Assembly (NCBI GenBank): GCA_010015675.1
Contig: ML976995.1
Location: 400,247 to 464,246 of the forward strand
DNA: 64,000 nucleotides
Source of the DNA: Byssothecium circinans
Taxonomy: Eukaryota; Ascomycota; Dothideomycetes; Pleosporales; Massarinaceae
Direction of reading: 5' to 3'
Part shown: positions 54,267-64,000 of the stretch, piece by piece
Position numbering within the stretch: position 1 is the stretch's first letter
Layout of the letters: every line of letters begins with the position of its first letter
Notes under the pieces: generated by a model
What the model was told of the DNA's origin: nothing
Seen by the model: the letters and a program-made list of their open reading frames with translations, nothing else
Databases searched by the model: none
Made by a program: the position numbers and the translations under genes

Positions 54267-57188
54267 CTTGGAGTGCGAAAGTTGGGGGTATGCGGGAGAC
54301 AGAGAGTGGGGACCGTTCAGGAGTTGTGGTGTAGGAATGAGATGCGGGGCGTCCTCAACACCGGTGATGGCGTCATCCGACTAGCGAAAGCACTGAACAG
54401 TCTCGTTCGCATCAAACCAACACTCTCCTCTCCTCTCTCCCCAACTCTCCCTCCCTCCCTCTCCGCTATAAGATTCGATAGAGGGTAGAGTCCGCCTAGT
54501 ACCGCGCCATCCATCTAAACGCCAGCCCGAGAGCTGCAAGCTTGAGTCCAGTGATGAGAACGAGGGTGCAGGCTTCGAGGACGAACATAGCTGCCTTGGG
54601 TCGAGAGATTCCGATGGATTTCCGAGCACGATGGATTAATGAATATGTTCCGACAGGCTTCTAAGCACGACAGCTTTTAGGAACTAGAAACGCAGAGCGG
54701 AGGGAAGGTTTTTTTTCTCGCCTTCTTATACCAAAGAAAAAGCCCATGGAACGAGCCAGGGTTTGTCGCTTTATTATACCTACCTACCCAGCTACCTACA
54801 TTCATTACCTACGTTTAGCCGCCTACCTGCTCGCGTGTTCAACAGCGAAGCACAGCAACGGCGTTCAGCACCGAATAGATGCTCGAACCCACTACGGGGA
54901 CCAGCACACTCCCCACAAACGAAAAAGAAACATCAAATCACATGTGCAGCGTCATCTGCGGGTAAACTAGCCTTCACTCTACTCGACTGCAACTCACATG
55001 CCCTTCGCCAACCTGCACGTGGAAGCTTCACTTTCTTCGCCTCAAAGCGCTCCGCGTGTGCGATTATGGTTGGTCGGAACGAGTTTGGCATAATCGCCGA
55101 CGGTCTACGATAGGTTGGGTAGAATTACCTTACTGGAAGCGGCGAAGCGAGAGCTCGTGACAGGTGTCATTTCTCAACGCACAACATTCAACTTCTCCAC
55201 AGGGATGTTCGAAGGGTATCCCCGTGCGATTTTCGCGGCGAGGTTGATGAGAGGTCGATGGTTTGAGGTGAGGTGTGCACGCGACAACTGCGGGTAAGGC
55301 GCTACGCTGCCTATGCAGACGGCAGATATGGTCCAGGTCATTTTTGTCGGCCTTACTAGGTAGGCTATTTTTGCGATCAGATGGAATCGCTACTACACTG
55401 ACTCTGTACTGTCTCAAAAAGTACGCTGCCCGAAAGAATAAGAGATACCACGCTTTTCAATCCCGACACTCCGCGGAAAATATTCCGAGGTCACAGAACC
55501 ATCGAACGAATGTCCGATGATTTCCCCAAGTCAACGGCCAACATGCGTACTTTGGTAGTTGGTACCCACCATTTCCCTATTCTCCGGAGCCGACCCGTTT
55601 CTTACCTTCCCCATGCACGCTGGGTCGCTGGGGACGAGCATTAACGGCGGCTAATGTGCATTTCGTATTTCCCAGCTTGACGGGTGCGTTTGGCTGTAGG
55701 GCGGACGGGGTTTGATGTTGGTGTCGGTATTGGTGTTGGCGTCGTCGGATCCTCTTCTTCGGGACCTGCAGATGCGAGTCTTACTGTTTTCTAGTACGAG
55801 GGGGAGCGAACGTGCCAGGTGTTCGATCGGGTTTCGGATATTCGGGATCCAGAGAGGCGGGTGCTTTTTGACTATGATGATAAAGAGGAATAATTCCACG
55901 TGGAATAGTTGAGGTCCCGGTGGCTATATGCGGGCTTTCACATGTGTAATTTAAAAGTAAGCTTAACTGTTTACACCTGCTACAATGTTATATCGACTCT
56001 GTTCGCATAGTTTATTTGTTGTTGACAATTATATTTCTTTCATCTCAGGTGTAAGAGTGGTAGTTAGTCGTTTGGTGATGCCTTCAGTTAATGTATACAC
56101 TACCGCCTAACAACTTCCACCGCATCACTAACACATGCTAACCAGACATCACATGGCTACTACTAGCAGAATACTCTCTTCTTCGAAGGTCAAGTTTTTT
56201 TTTTTTTTTTGATTCGTCTCAAAACTTCCCCAGCTCGCCTACCCATCCTCCAGAAAAGACCACCGCGATGCCCTCGATCCATACAAACCGAAACCCCACC
56301 CCAAAACCCGCACCAAGCCCGTCACTCCAACGCCATATACATCACCAACCCGCCACCACAGCCACCACGACCCCCCATCCCCCGTAAGAGAATGCATTCA
56401 GGCGCTGATGCGTAAATACCCCATTCCACCCCTACTACTCCTACCCCAAAACACAATCCTAGCAGGTACAGACACCTTCTTCTCTACCATTCCACAGGCA
56501 TTAGTACAATCCCTCTTCCCCTCTTCCCCACTTCTCCAACCCCTCTACACATCTGCGGAGAAAGACTTATCGTTCTTATGCAATACCGTCGTCTTCTCCC
56601 GCCCCTTCACCTTTATTTCCTGCAGGACAGGCTTGACAACAGCAGTGGCGCGAATAACATCTTCAATGTTGTGTTGACTTCGACGTGGTGGACAGCGGCT
56701 GCTGCGCGGAAGTTTGAGAGGATGGGTTTGAGGAGTCTGGCTGTGCTGTCTGTTGTTCGCATTGGGTTCTTTTGGGAGGAAGATAAGGGTTATGTAGCGT
56801 ATCGGCTGTATGGAGTGTGTAGTGTGGCTTTGGTTGTTTATATGGGAAGTTTGTGGTTTGCCGAGTATGTGCGGAGTATCATAGGTGGAGGGCGATGAGG
56901 ATGGGAAGACGGATGCAAAAGCTGGGTTACTCTAGGCAAATAGGAGGGAGGAGGGTCGGATACAAAATTGCTTACTTCATAAAATTGATCATTGCTAGGG
57001 GATATATAGGGTGCAAGGAAGAAAAAAGGGAGCAAACAGTGGAAGGACAACGGGGAAAGGAGAATGACCACATCTAGAAACGGACTGTCCACGCCATGCT
57101 TGATCTTCCGCCACATCCCTAAACCATAATACGAATTCCGGTACGATCATACCTCATAACAAGTCCGCCCGGAAGAAGGTATAAATGA
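54267..57188. other. 2.9 kb intergenic region
   Basis: This is the dioxygenase promoter on the left and the spartin-like gene's 3' flank on the right. It contains a T16-17 run at about 56194 and one doubtful small gene (56408-56898, separate entry). Other frames are short and without domain character. Confidence 0.45.
56408..56898 (+). CDS. doubtful small membrane protein
   Basis: Two overlapping open frames suggest one short gene. If exon 56408-56503 is joined to 56626-56898 across a 122-nt pyrimidine-rich intron (GTACAA...TTTCCTGCAG), the frames match and give 122 aa. The second exon has coding-like composition (NNIFNVVLTSTWWTAAAARK, then hydrophobic LAVLSVVRIGFFW and YGVCSVALVVYMGSLWFAEY), predicting one or two membrane helices. 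The donor is weak and the family is not recognised. A degraded gene is equally possible. Confidence 0.25.
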
Positions 57189-58784
57189 TCATCGCTTCTC
57201 GGGTGGGTATCCGTATGCTGTCTGTCCTTGGAGAGGCTCGCCGATGCCTGAACTATAGCTAGGCGGCGCGGCATTACCGAATCCGACTTGGCCAGTGGGT
57301 CCTCCGGTCTGGTTGACAGGAGTACCAGTGTTCTTAACACCGGGCTGTATGTCTGCCGGATTGACAACACCACCGTCGCCGCCTCCGACAATGACGGTCT
57401 GCTCGGCGCCTTTCTTGTCGCGCACTTTGCCGACAACCATGCCTTTGGCAACCGAGGTGATAATGGCTTTACGCGAGACGCCAGTAACGTCAATGTAGAC
57501 CAGGCCAACATTCTTAACTCCGCCAGCAAGCTCTGAAGAAAGGCTACCAGCTTCAGCGCCGTACTTGTGGCCAATAGCTGCGCTCGCTGCTGCACCGCTA
57601 TGCGTCAATAGGGTTTTACCAGAATGAGCAATGCCGTCGGCGACAGTGGAGAAGGCTATCATTGATTTATTGAGCAGACCAGGCTTGTAGTCAGGGTTCG
57701 GTGAGCCATCCGGGAGTGTCGCTTTCACTCTCCTTGGTCCCTTGCCGAGCGTGCCTGCGGTGAAGTTCTGCGCATGCTTGCTGATCTGGCCTACAGTCTT
57801 TGCAGAGAAGCCTGCTACACCAGTTGTAAGAGCGTTGATCTTACGGACGCGGTCGTGGGTCGCAGGCTGGAACACCATGGGCTTCTCATTCGGCTTTGTC
57901 TTGTTGATGAAAGACTCGGCGCTCGATACTAACATATTGCTGACGTAGCTGGAGCCCGTGACGATGAGGCGTGAAGCGGCAGCGGAGTTCTGCACCAGAC
58001 TCGAGTTCTTGTATGCCGGAAGGCGGGCCATTCCGAGGTAGTCCTCCGACAGCGGCTGTACCTTGATCTTCTTGCCATCGGCGGAGACGACAATCTCGAC
58101 GGGGTCTTTGGCTGGGTTAGTAAGAATATGAATAGCACACACGAAAGGGAGCTTACTCTTGGATCCAGGCTTCAGCCTGGGATCTTCGACGATCTGAGCA
58201 CCTTCTGCCAGCTCGCCTACTACGCTGCCGTTGTCCTCGTCAATGAGAACAATCTCACCATGTCTGCCGTCGCCAACGTATCCTTCGCCCGGCGCGTAAT
58301 CTGCAGGGTTGTATGGTTTCGCGGAGCCGCCCTTGGTGGCGGGGGGAGCCTGCGCCCGCTCAAGGAAGGCCGTGCATTGTGCGAGGATCGTCTCAAATGT
58401 ATCAATATCCTCTTGCGTCACGTTACCGGACCCCTTCCCTACTGGTGGGAACTCGATCCTTGTAAAAGCGCCACTGTCGGGGCCAAGATCCCATCGCGGG
58501 ATGAGGTAGCTGTGCGGCGGCTGGTGGTAGATTTGCGTCGTGGCGGGGAGGGGGAGGTCGAGCTCGGGAGGGAGGTTCAGATGGAGGTAGAAGTCCTCTT
58601 CAGGGGCCTCGTTCTGGCCGGCTACGTTGCTAAGGTCGGCGAAGGGCGAGTTCGTGGGCACCATCAACAGAGACAGTGTCTGGGCCCCTGAAGGTGTGAG
58701 AGGAGCTTCTTCGCCCTGCTGGATGTGGTAGGCTCGGATGCCTCCTATCGAGTAGAGAAGACGGGGGTCGCTGTGGCCGCTCAT
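57189..58784 (-). CDS. spartin-like senescence-domain protein
   Basis: I read two exons, 58784-58157 and 58111-57189, with a 45-nt intron (58156-58112, GTAAGC...TACTAACCCAG), giving 516 aa. The C-terminal half is the senescence/spartin domain (PF06911 type). It includes TGSSYVSNMLVSSAESFINK, INALTTGVAGFSAKTVGQIS, GIAHSGKTLLTHSGAAASAA and AGSLSSELAGGVKNVGLVYI. This family is associated with lipid droplets and membranes in animals (spartin) and with dehydration or senescence proteins in plants. The N-terminal half (GGIRAYHIQQGEEAPLTPSG) is conserved in fungal members. The tail is Pro/Gly-rich. The intron is in frame and free of stops, so its retention would add 15 residues. It is divergent from the Trk transporter gene. 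Confidence 0.9.
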   Translation of the reverse strand: MSGHSDPRLLYSIGGIRAYHIQQGEEAPLTPSGAQTLSLLMVPTNSPFADLSNVAGQNEAPEEDFYLHLNLPPELDLPLPATTQIYHQPPHSYLIPRWDLGPDSGAFTRIEFPPVGKGSGNVTQEDIDTFETILAQCTAFLERAQAPPATKGGSAKPYNPADYAPGEGYVGDGRHGEIVLIDEDNGSVVGELAEGAQIVEDPRLKPGSKSKLPFVCAIHILTNPAKDPVEIVVSADGKKIKVQPLSEDYLGMARLPAYKNSSLVQNSAAASRLIVTGSSYVSNMLVSSAESFINKTKPNEKPMVFQPATHDRVRKINALTTGVAGFSAKTVGQISKHAQNFTAGTLGKGPRRVKATLPDGSPNPDYKPGLLNKSMIAFSTVADGIAHSGKTLLTHSGAAASAAIGHKYGAEAGSLSSELAGGVKNVGLVYIDVTGVSRKAIITSVAKGMVVGKVRDKKGAEQTVIVGGGDGGVVNPADIQPGVKNTGTPVNQTGGPTGQVGFGNAAPPSYSSGIGEPLQGQTAYGYPPEKR

Positions 58785-59388
58785 GTTGTGAGGGGCTGCG
58801 CGAGGCGAGCTGTGAGGGGTAGATGGGGGGAAGGAGGGAAGTGGTCGCGATTTGTGATGTATGTAGGCTGGGTTCGTGAAGTATAGGCAGCTAGAAGATG
58901 TGAAGAAAGATCGTGGACGTGTCTGTAGTCGCCCTAAATGTCGTGACGGGCGTTGTTAAATGCGACTGCGGGCGACAACCTGCAACTGAGCATGTCGCGC
59001 GCTTAGCTACGTCATGCACTGCCACATTGTGGCGTTGATACACCGCGATCTGATTCGTCAGCTGCGCCACACAGTTCTCGTCGCTCCATCGCGACTCTGT
59101 TGGAACAGCCAGCCACCAGCGTGCCTCTTTCATGTGCATTGCTTCCCGTTTTTCAGCCTAAAAGCTATCGCCACTATTTCTTCAATGGGAATCGAGAGCG
59201 TTGATGACCAGCCGACCCCGCCAATGCACTTGAAATAACCCCTCCCACCCACCCGGGCGGTGAAGGTGCCCACGGGCCAGACCGTTGATTTTGCACCAAA
59301 ATTTCCTCATGTCTCCTCCGTGGCCAGAACGCGGTTTGCAGCCCATCCTCGACCTCTCCCTACCCTCAAGAGCTGGCAGCTGGACGAC
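58785..59388. promoter_or_regulatory. divergent promoter, spartin-like / Trk
   Basis: About 600 bp lie between the spartin-like ATG and the Trk ATG chosen here. The reading frame of Trk exon 1 stays open upstream to about 59260 without another ATG. No TATA box stands out. Confidence 0.4.
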
Positions 59389-61692
59389 ATGTTCCTCGCT
59401 GGAGTGCCTGGCTCTGGCCGTCTTCGGCGAGTGGGACGAGCTCTGCAACGTAACTTTCCCTTGTTGAACTTCATTACGCTGCACTACATGTATTTCCTGG
59501 GAACATGTCTGTTTTCAAGTGTTATCTTCTGGGCCACCTCAACTCCAGCGAGGAGTGTGAGCTTTACAGACTCACTCTTCTTGATCGTTAGCGCCATGAC
59601 ACTGGCGTGAGTACATAATCGTCACAATGATCCCGCATGCAAGAACATGCTAATCCGACCTAGTGGCCTAAACACAGTCAATCTATCTACACTGAACACT
59701 TTCCAGCAGTGCATGCTCTTCTTCCTGATCATGATCGGCTCGGCGGTTTTCGTGTCCGCCTTTGTGGTCCACGTGAGAAAGAGGGCGTTCGAGAAGCGCT
59801 TTGCGTATGTTGTGGCTAAGCATCGACGGAGGTCAGAGCGAGGTTCCAGAGCATTTGCTCGGCGTCTGTCGCGGAGTCTGTCAAGGTCCGGTACCAGAGA
59901 TATTGATATTGAGCAAGACGTCGGCGGACCGTATCAACATGTTGCTGAGCATGCCAATGTCGGCTTCACCGATAGTCCGGCTGCCGATGACATCGCCATA
60001 GCAGAGAAGGACATTTTGACTTTGCCAAGTCCGTCGATCAAAGCAGTTCCAATAACGGAGTTGGGATATGACCATGGCGCCGGCACGCCTCCGCAACAAG
60101 CTCGCACCATCACGTACCGAAGTGAGGCTGGAGATGAAATACAAATTAACCCTAGCTCGAGTCCTAAGATTCCGCCTATGCATATAACTTTTGGTCCCAA
60201 CACCTACTTTCATGCTGACCGGACGCAATCTGGACATAACTGTCATCGTTTTGTATCCATGCAAGGTGTCGGCGTCGATTTGCACGCCACTATCAAAAGA
60301 CGACCGCAAACGAGCAACTCCCATACTGTGTCTGAAGCTCGGTTAGAAACTCTCCAATCAGCTTCAAAACACCTACCCTTCTCGAATTCGGGGTTCCTCT
60401 CTCGTAATTCCAACTTTCACCACCTATCAGAGGAGGAGCGTCAAAAGCTTGGTGGCTACGAGTATCGTGCCATCTGTTTGCTGTCATGGCTAGTACCGGC
60501 TTACTATCTTCTGTTCCAACTGTTTGGGTGTCTGGGAATTGGAGCCTACGTTGCAATGAGCAAGCCTTTAGTAGCGCGAGAGAATGGCCTCAACCCCTGG
60601 TGGGTTGGAAGCTTCAATGCTGTCAGTGCATTCAACAATTCTGGCATGAGCCTCTTGGATGCCAACATGGTCGCCTTTCAGACGTCGATTTACATGCTCA
60701 TTACTATGGGTCTACTCATCCTAGCTGGCAACACGTGCTACCCCATCTTCCTCCGTTTGATAGTTTGGACGTTGTTGAAGCTTATGCCCTCGTGTGAAAG
60801 TTGGGACCATCATCGCAAGACGTTGCAATTCCTACTTGATCACCCGCGCCGTTGTTACACGAACCTCTTTCCCTCCCGACACACCTGGTGGCTTCTTGCC
60901 TGCGTTGTATGCCTAAATGGCATCGACTGGGTGGCTTTCGAGGTTCTCAATATCGGCAATGAGGCCATCACCTCACTACCAGCCGGCATCGGGATTCTGG
61001 ATGGCTTGTTTCAAGCCCTCGCCGTTCGAAGCGGCGGCTTCTACGTCGTCCCCATACCTAGTGTCCGCGTCTCTCTTCAAGTGCTTTACGTAATCATGAT
61101 GTATATTTCAGTCTACCCCGTCGTAATCACGATGCGGAGCAGTAACGTCTACGAAGAACGCAGCCTAGGGATCTACGCCGATGAAGAACAAAACCTCCCA
61201 CAAACAACACCGCAAGACGTCTCAAAACGACACGGCCTTTTCAGCGCCCTCCGCCAAAGGCTCTCTGGCAGTCATCACTCCCACGAACAAACTCGCTCCT
61301 ACTTCGTGCGCCAACAGCTCCGCGCCCAGCTCGCCCACGATCTCTGGTGGCTCGTCCTCGCCGTCTTCGTAATCATGATCATCGAAGGTTCAAACTTTGC
61401 GCGCGAACCCGCCATCTTCAGCGTCTTCAACGTTATATTCGAAACCGTGTCCGCTTATGGATGTGTTGGCGTATCTGTTGGATTTCCCGACCAGGCGTAC
61501 AGTTTCGCTGGCGGACTGCACACATTGAGCAAGTTAGTGCTTTGTGCAGTCATGATCCGCGGAAGGCATAGAGGATTGCCGGTGGCGATCGACAAGGCAG
61601 TTTTGTTGCCGGGAGAGGGAGTCGATGAGGCGGAGGAGGAGGATGGAGAGATTAGGCTAGAAAGGACGATCAGTCGGGGCAGGACTGTGTGA
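59389..61692 (+). CDS. Trk-type high-affinity potassium transporter
   Basis: This is a fungal plasma-membrane K+ uptake protein of the TrkH/Ktr superfamily. I read two exons, 59389-59606 and 59664-61692, with a 57-nt intron (GTGAGT...CTAAT...CCTAG), giving 748 aa. The intron falls inside the first pore loop and restores SAMTLAGLNTVNLSTLNTFQ. The four pore loops with their selectivity glycines are AGLNT, FNNSGMSLLDANMVAFQ, LAVRSGGFYVVP and SAYGCVGVSVGFP. Also typical are LQVLYVIMMYISVYPV and SNVYEERSLGIYAD before the fourth repeat. A long hydrophilic loop (about residues 130-350) lies between repeats 1 and 2, as in yeast Trk1, but shorter. The ATG at 59389 is the first in the frame. The C-terminus is short and acidic. 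Confidence 0.94.
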
Positions 61693-62051
61693 GTGATGGG
61701 TCGGCAAAGTGGATGTTACGAGGTAGTGGGAAACGACTTTCTGCCTACTTTTCGAGAGCATACAAACTTCTGAGTGCCCGAGGCCGAGTCGTACGCACGG
61801 GATTGTCGAACGAAATCCGCGCTAGTGTACCATACACGCTACCGCCGCTCTCCTCTATGCCTTACCTGCATTTTCCAATTCCCTACTGTCAACTCCACCT
61901 TCCTTGACATTGGAAACTACGCTTCCAACTATCACAACTGCGGGTTGCATATCGTAACTTTTGACAGATCGCTCTGCGACCGTGAGTGCTGGGTATCATG
62001 GTTGCACGACAACCGGGCAAATACACTGGAATCAAAGAGATCGCGACGGTG
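61693..62051. other. intergenic, no gene seen
   Basis: This is the short interval between the Trk stop and the second 2EXR-type gene, holding the promoter of the latter. An in-frame upstream ATG at 61986 exists, but the conserved part starts after 62052. Confidence 0.5.
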
Positions 62052-63519
62052 ATGTCGCAACCTGAGAATCCCGGTTGTGTCTCTTTCTTGACAACATTAC
62101 CCTCCGAGATTCGGAATCGCATTGTTGATTTGCTGTTCCATCGAGAAACTCCAGTGAGTAGTTTCCAGCCTGAGTTAAAACGTACTAACAGTCACTTGAA
62201 TGAGCATTGCTGACCCTGTATCTTTCTCCGTAGGTCTTACTACGTGATCCTTTAGGCTACACTGCATTGTGTAGTCATAGTTCGACGGCTTGTTGGGCCT
62301 CCTCCTATCTTGCAAACAGATCTACGGTGAAGCTAGCAGCGTCCTGTATAGAAGCAACATGTTCAAGTTCTCTCGAGTCTCCGCCAATGAGTGTGCACAC
62401 CCCGATAATTATAATCAGTTCCTCTGCGCGGGGCATTGGTTGTCGGCTATCGGCTCTCAGGTCGCTCTTCTTAAGAAAGTTACCATCGACGTCGCTTCCA
62501 TCTGCCAGGATAGCTGTCCGTTTCATGCGCAGATGGAGAGAACCAACATTCTCCCGATATTGCGCGCTCTGTGGAGGACTGACGTCCCATTCATGATCAC
62601 GTGCACGCATTCCGGTCAATCGGATTGCCTTTTAGCCCCTGTCACGCGACCCTCTTTCGATGTGGTAGCCTGGACTGCAATCATCACACAGGTAAGCTCA
62701 CCTGCGCACGATTCAGGATAGCGTGCAATTATGTGTTGTCGACTTTGCTAACTCTCGGCTGCATAGGTTGGCAACCATGACGTCCTAGGCTTGAAAAAGT
62801 ACGCCTCCTTCTCGCGTCTCATGGACAAAGTCCTGGTCAACGTGAATGGCTCATGCTTGTCATGTTGTGGCAAGGCTTATTGGTGCACGTACGTCATCTC
62901 GGAACAGGGAACCGTATTCAAAGCGATCAAAACGGAAGAACTTAGCTTAGATGGCATCCCCTTTTCTCGCTACTATTCCATTCTACGGCTCGCCGCAACA
63001 TCGCCATCGGCCCGAAGCATCATATTCGATCTCGACAAATCGAAGGTTTTAGGGCTGGTCTTCAATGCCCTCAAAGTATCCCTTCGAATGCGCCAAACGT
63101 TGCTCTCTTACATCAACCCACTGATCAAACCTATCATTTTGAAGATGACGACAAAGCCAGGCGCCTCGTTCAACGATTTCCAGTCTCTGCGCAACTGCGT
63201 CGAACACATTGCTTTCGCCACTTTGTTCCGAAGCAGTCACCTTCGTGGTGTCGCTGTCGTTCTACAGTTCGATCTTGAACCCGACCAGAGACTCCATAAA
63301 GTATGGATCAGCATGACCACCTTTCTCCATCTCTCACGCATGATGCCCGACAAGAGCGATATCTCCACAGTCCTCTTGTCACCGAACACGAGAAAAGGTA
63401 CCGTCGGCCAGGTAGCGAGTGTAAAACTAGCAGGCTTCGACAAGGAAGGAGTCGGAGTACTCCTACTCCTTCCATCCACTCCACGGAGTCTCCATGGAGT
63501 TACCCACAAGATTAGTTAG
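62052..63519 (+). CDS. 2EXR/F-box-like protein (copy 2), 3' end likely replaced by hAT insertion
   Basis: The exons I favour are 62052-62153, 62281-62691 and 62767-63519. Introns are 127 nt (GTGAGT...CATAG) and 75 nt (GTAAGC...CATAG), all phase 0, giving 421 aa. Matches to the copy at 19043 include FLTTLPSEIRNRIVDLLF, LLLSCKQIYGEASSVLYRSN and WLSAIGSQVALLKKVTIDVA. An earlier acceptor (62233) would add VLLRDPLGYTALC but shift the frame, so either the first intron is as modelled or a 1-base change has occurred. From about 63445 the codons (VGVLLLLPSTPRSLHGV) coincide with ACTCC/GGAGT repeats of the neighbouring transposon, so the native C-terminus appears lost. Function unknown. Confidence 0.68.
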
Positions 63520-64000
63520 TAGTACTAACTACTATAGGAAGGAGATCTCGAGAGGTTAAAAAGCTTATTTGGACAGCGGATATCAAGGCCCTAGAGGGTG
63601 AATTTTCCCAGTCACGTGCACATGAAGTCTATCATAATAGTGGCTAACGCCGTCGCCTTTATCTTACAGTAGGTAGTAAATAAGACCAGAACTCTATTAA
63701 AGTAACGCTCTACTTGCCACTATCGTCAGTTATGCCCTCCCAGCTCTCAAAAAAGACGCCATCCTCATCATCGCTATCCTCAACTTCTAAAAAGTCAAGA
63801 ATAAAACTCATGTCAGCTCCTAGGCTTCCGCGTAATCTACTAGAGTGTTTGCCTATCGTAATAAGGCCACTATTACCCCAGTTTGAAAGGCAGAGAGTAG
63901 CTTGTAGGGCGTCTTCTTTAAGCCTTGAACGCTGAGGTGTAAGTACTACTCCAGCGTTACTAAAAATCCTCTCTGGTTCAGAGCTCATTGCCGGAATTAA
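63445..64000 (-). mobile_element. hAT-family DNA transposon, 3' end, cut by window edge
   Basis: The transposase fragment at 63710-64000 (separate entry) identifies the element. Its 3' non-coding part has a perfect short palindrome (TAGTTAGT-AGT-ACTAACTA, 63513-63531) and a terminal zone rich in GGAGT/ACTCC between about 63445 and 63505. The outer end lies inside the 3' part of the 2EXR-like gene. The exact border and 8-bp target duplication cannot be set because the other end is outside the window. Confidence 0.65.
63710..64000 (-). CDS. hAT transposase, C-terminal dimerisation region (partial)
   Basis: The frame enters from the right edge and ends at 63710. It contains the hAT C-terminal dimerisation signature: LIPAMSSEPERIFSNAG, then QRSRLKEDALQATLCLSNW. 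An acidic tail follows (FLEVEDSDDEDGVFFESWEG). There are no stops or RIP-type damage in the visible 96 codons, so this copy may be fairly recent. The catalytic part lies beyond the window. Confidence 0.88.
   Translation of the reverse strand, partial: LIPAMSSEPERIFSNAGVVLTPQRSRLKEDALQATLCLSNWGNSGLITIGKHSSRLRGSLGADMSFILDFLEVEDSDDEDGVFFESWEGITDDSGK

Overview
This is a window of nuclear DNA from a filamentous ascomycete (Pezizomycotina, most likely Dothideomycetes). The evidence is genes split by short GT-AG introns (mostly 45-150 nt, with CTGAC/CTAAC-type branch sites), a HET-domain heterokaryon-incompatibility gene, a fungal CRH-type GH16 cell-wall enzyme, a fungal Trk potassium transporter, a fungal bZIP factor, and AT-rich transposon copies mutated in the style of RIP. 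No tRNA, rRNA, CRISPR or bacterial operon was seen. Gene models were spliced by eye; exon coordinates are given in each entry. A run of 986 N marks an assembly gap.

Layout. Left part (1-22 kb): a possible hAT end at the very edge, an MFS sugar transporter, a HET protein, a 2.8 kb stretch without a firm gene, a 1189-aa orphan protein, a small conserved acidic protein, a membrane-anchored CRH/GH16 transglycosylase, a 535-aa orphan with a helix-turn-helix-like segment, and a 2EXR/F-box-like protein. Middle (22-38 kb): an accessory island. Two divergent gene pairs of the same design (a Cys/Lys-rich 'SAGCG' protein facing an aminoglycoside-phosphotransferase-fold kinase) flank a polytopic membrane protein and a degraded Fot1/pogo transposon that carries a second TIR element inside it, whose body is the N gap. 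Right part (39-64 kb): a DUF1479 protein divergent from a GH1 beta-glucosidase, about 6 kb without a convincing gene in front of a bZIP factor, a 2OG-Fe(II) dioxygenase, a spartin-like senescence-domain protein divergent from a Trk K+ transporter, and a second 2EXR/F-box-like protein whose 3' end runs into a hAT transposon at the window edge.

How the genes relate. Most are independent housekeeping or carbon-use genes (sugar uptake, beta-glucoside hydrolysis, wall remodelling, K+ uptake) and do not form a recognisable biosynthetic cluster. The strongest candidate for something undescribed is the duplicated divergent kinase/SAGCG pair at 22.4-26.6 kb and 33.9-37.4 kb. Repeated architecture, shared motifs and neighbouring transposons suggest a locally duplicated accessory module. 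Its function cannot be read from the sequence.
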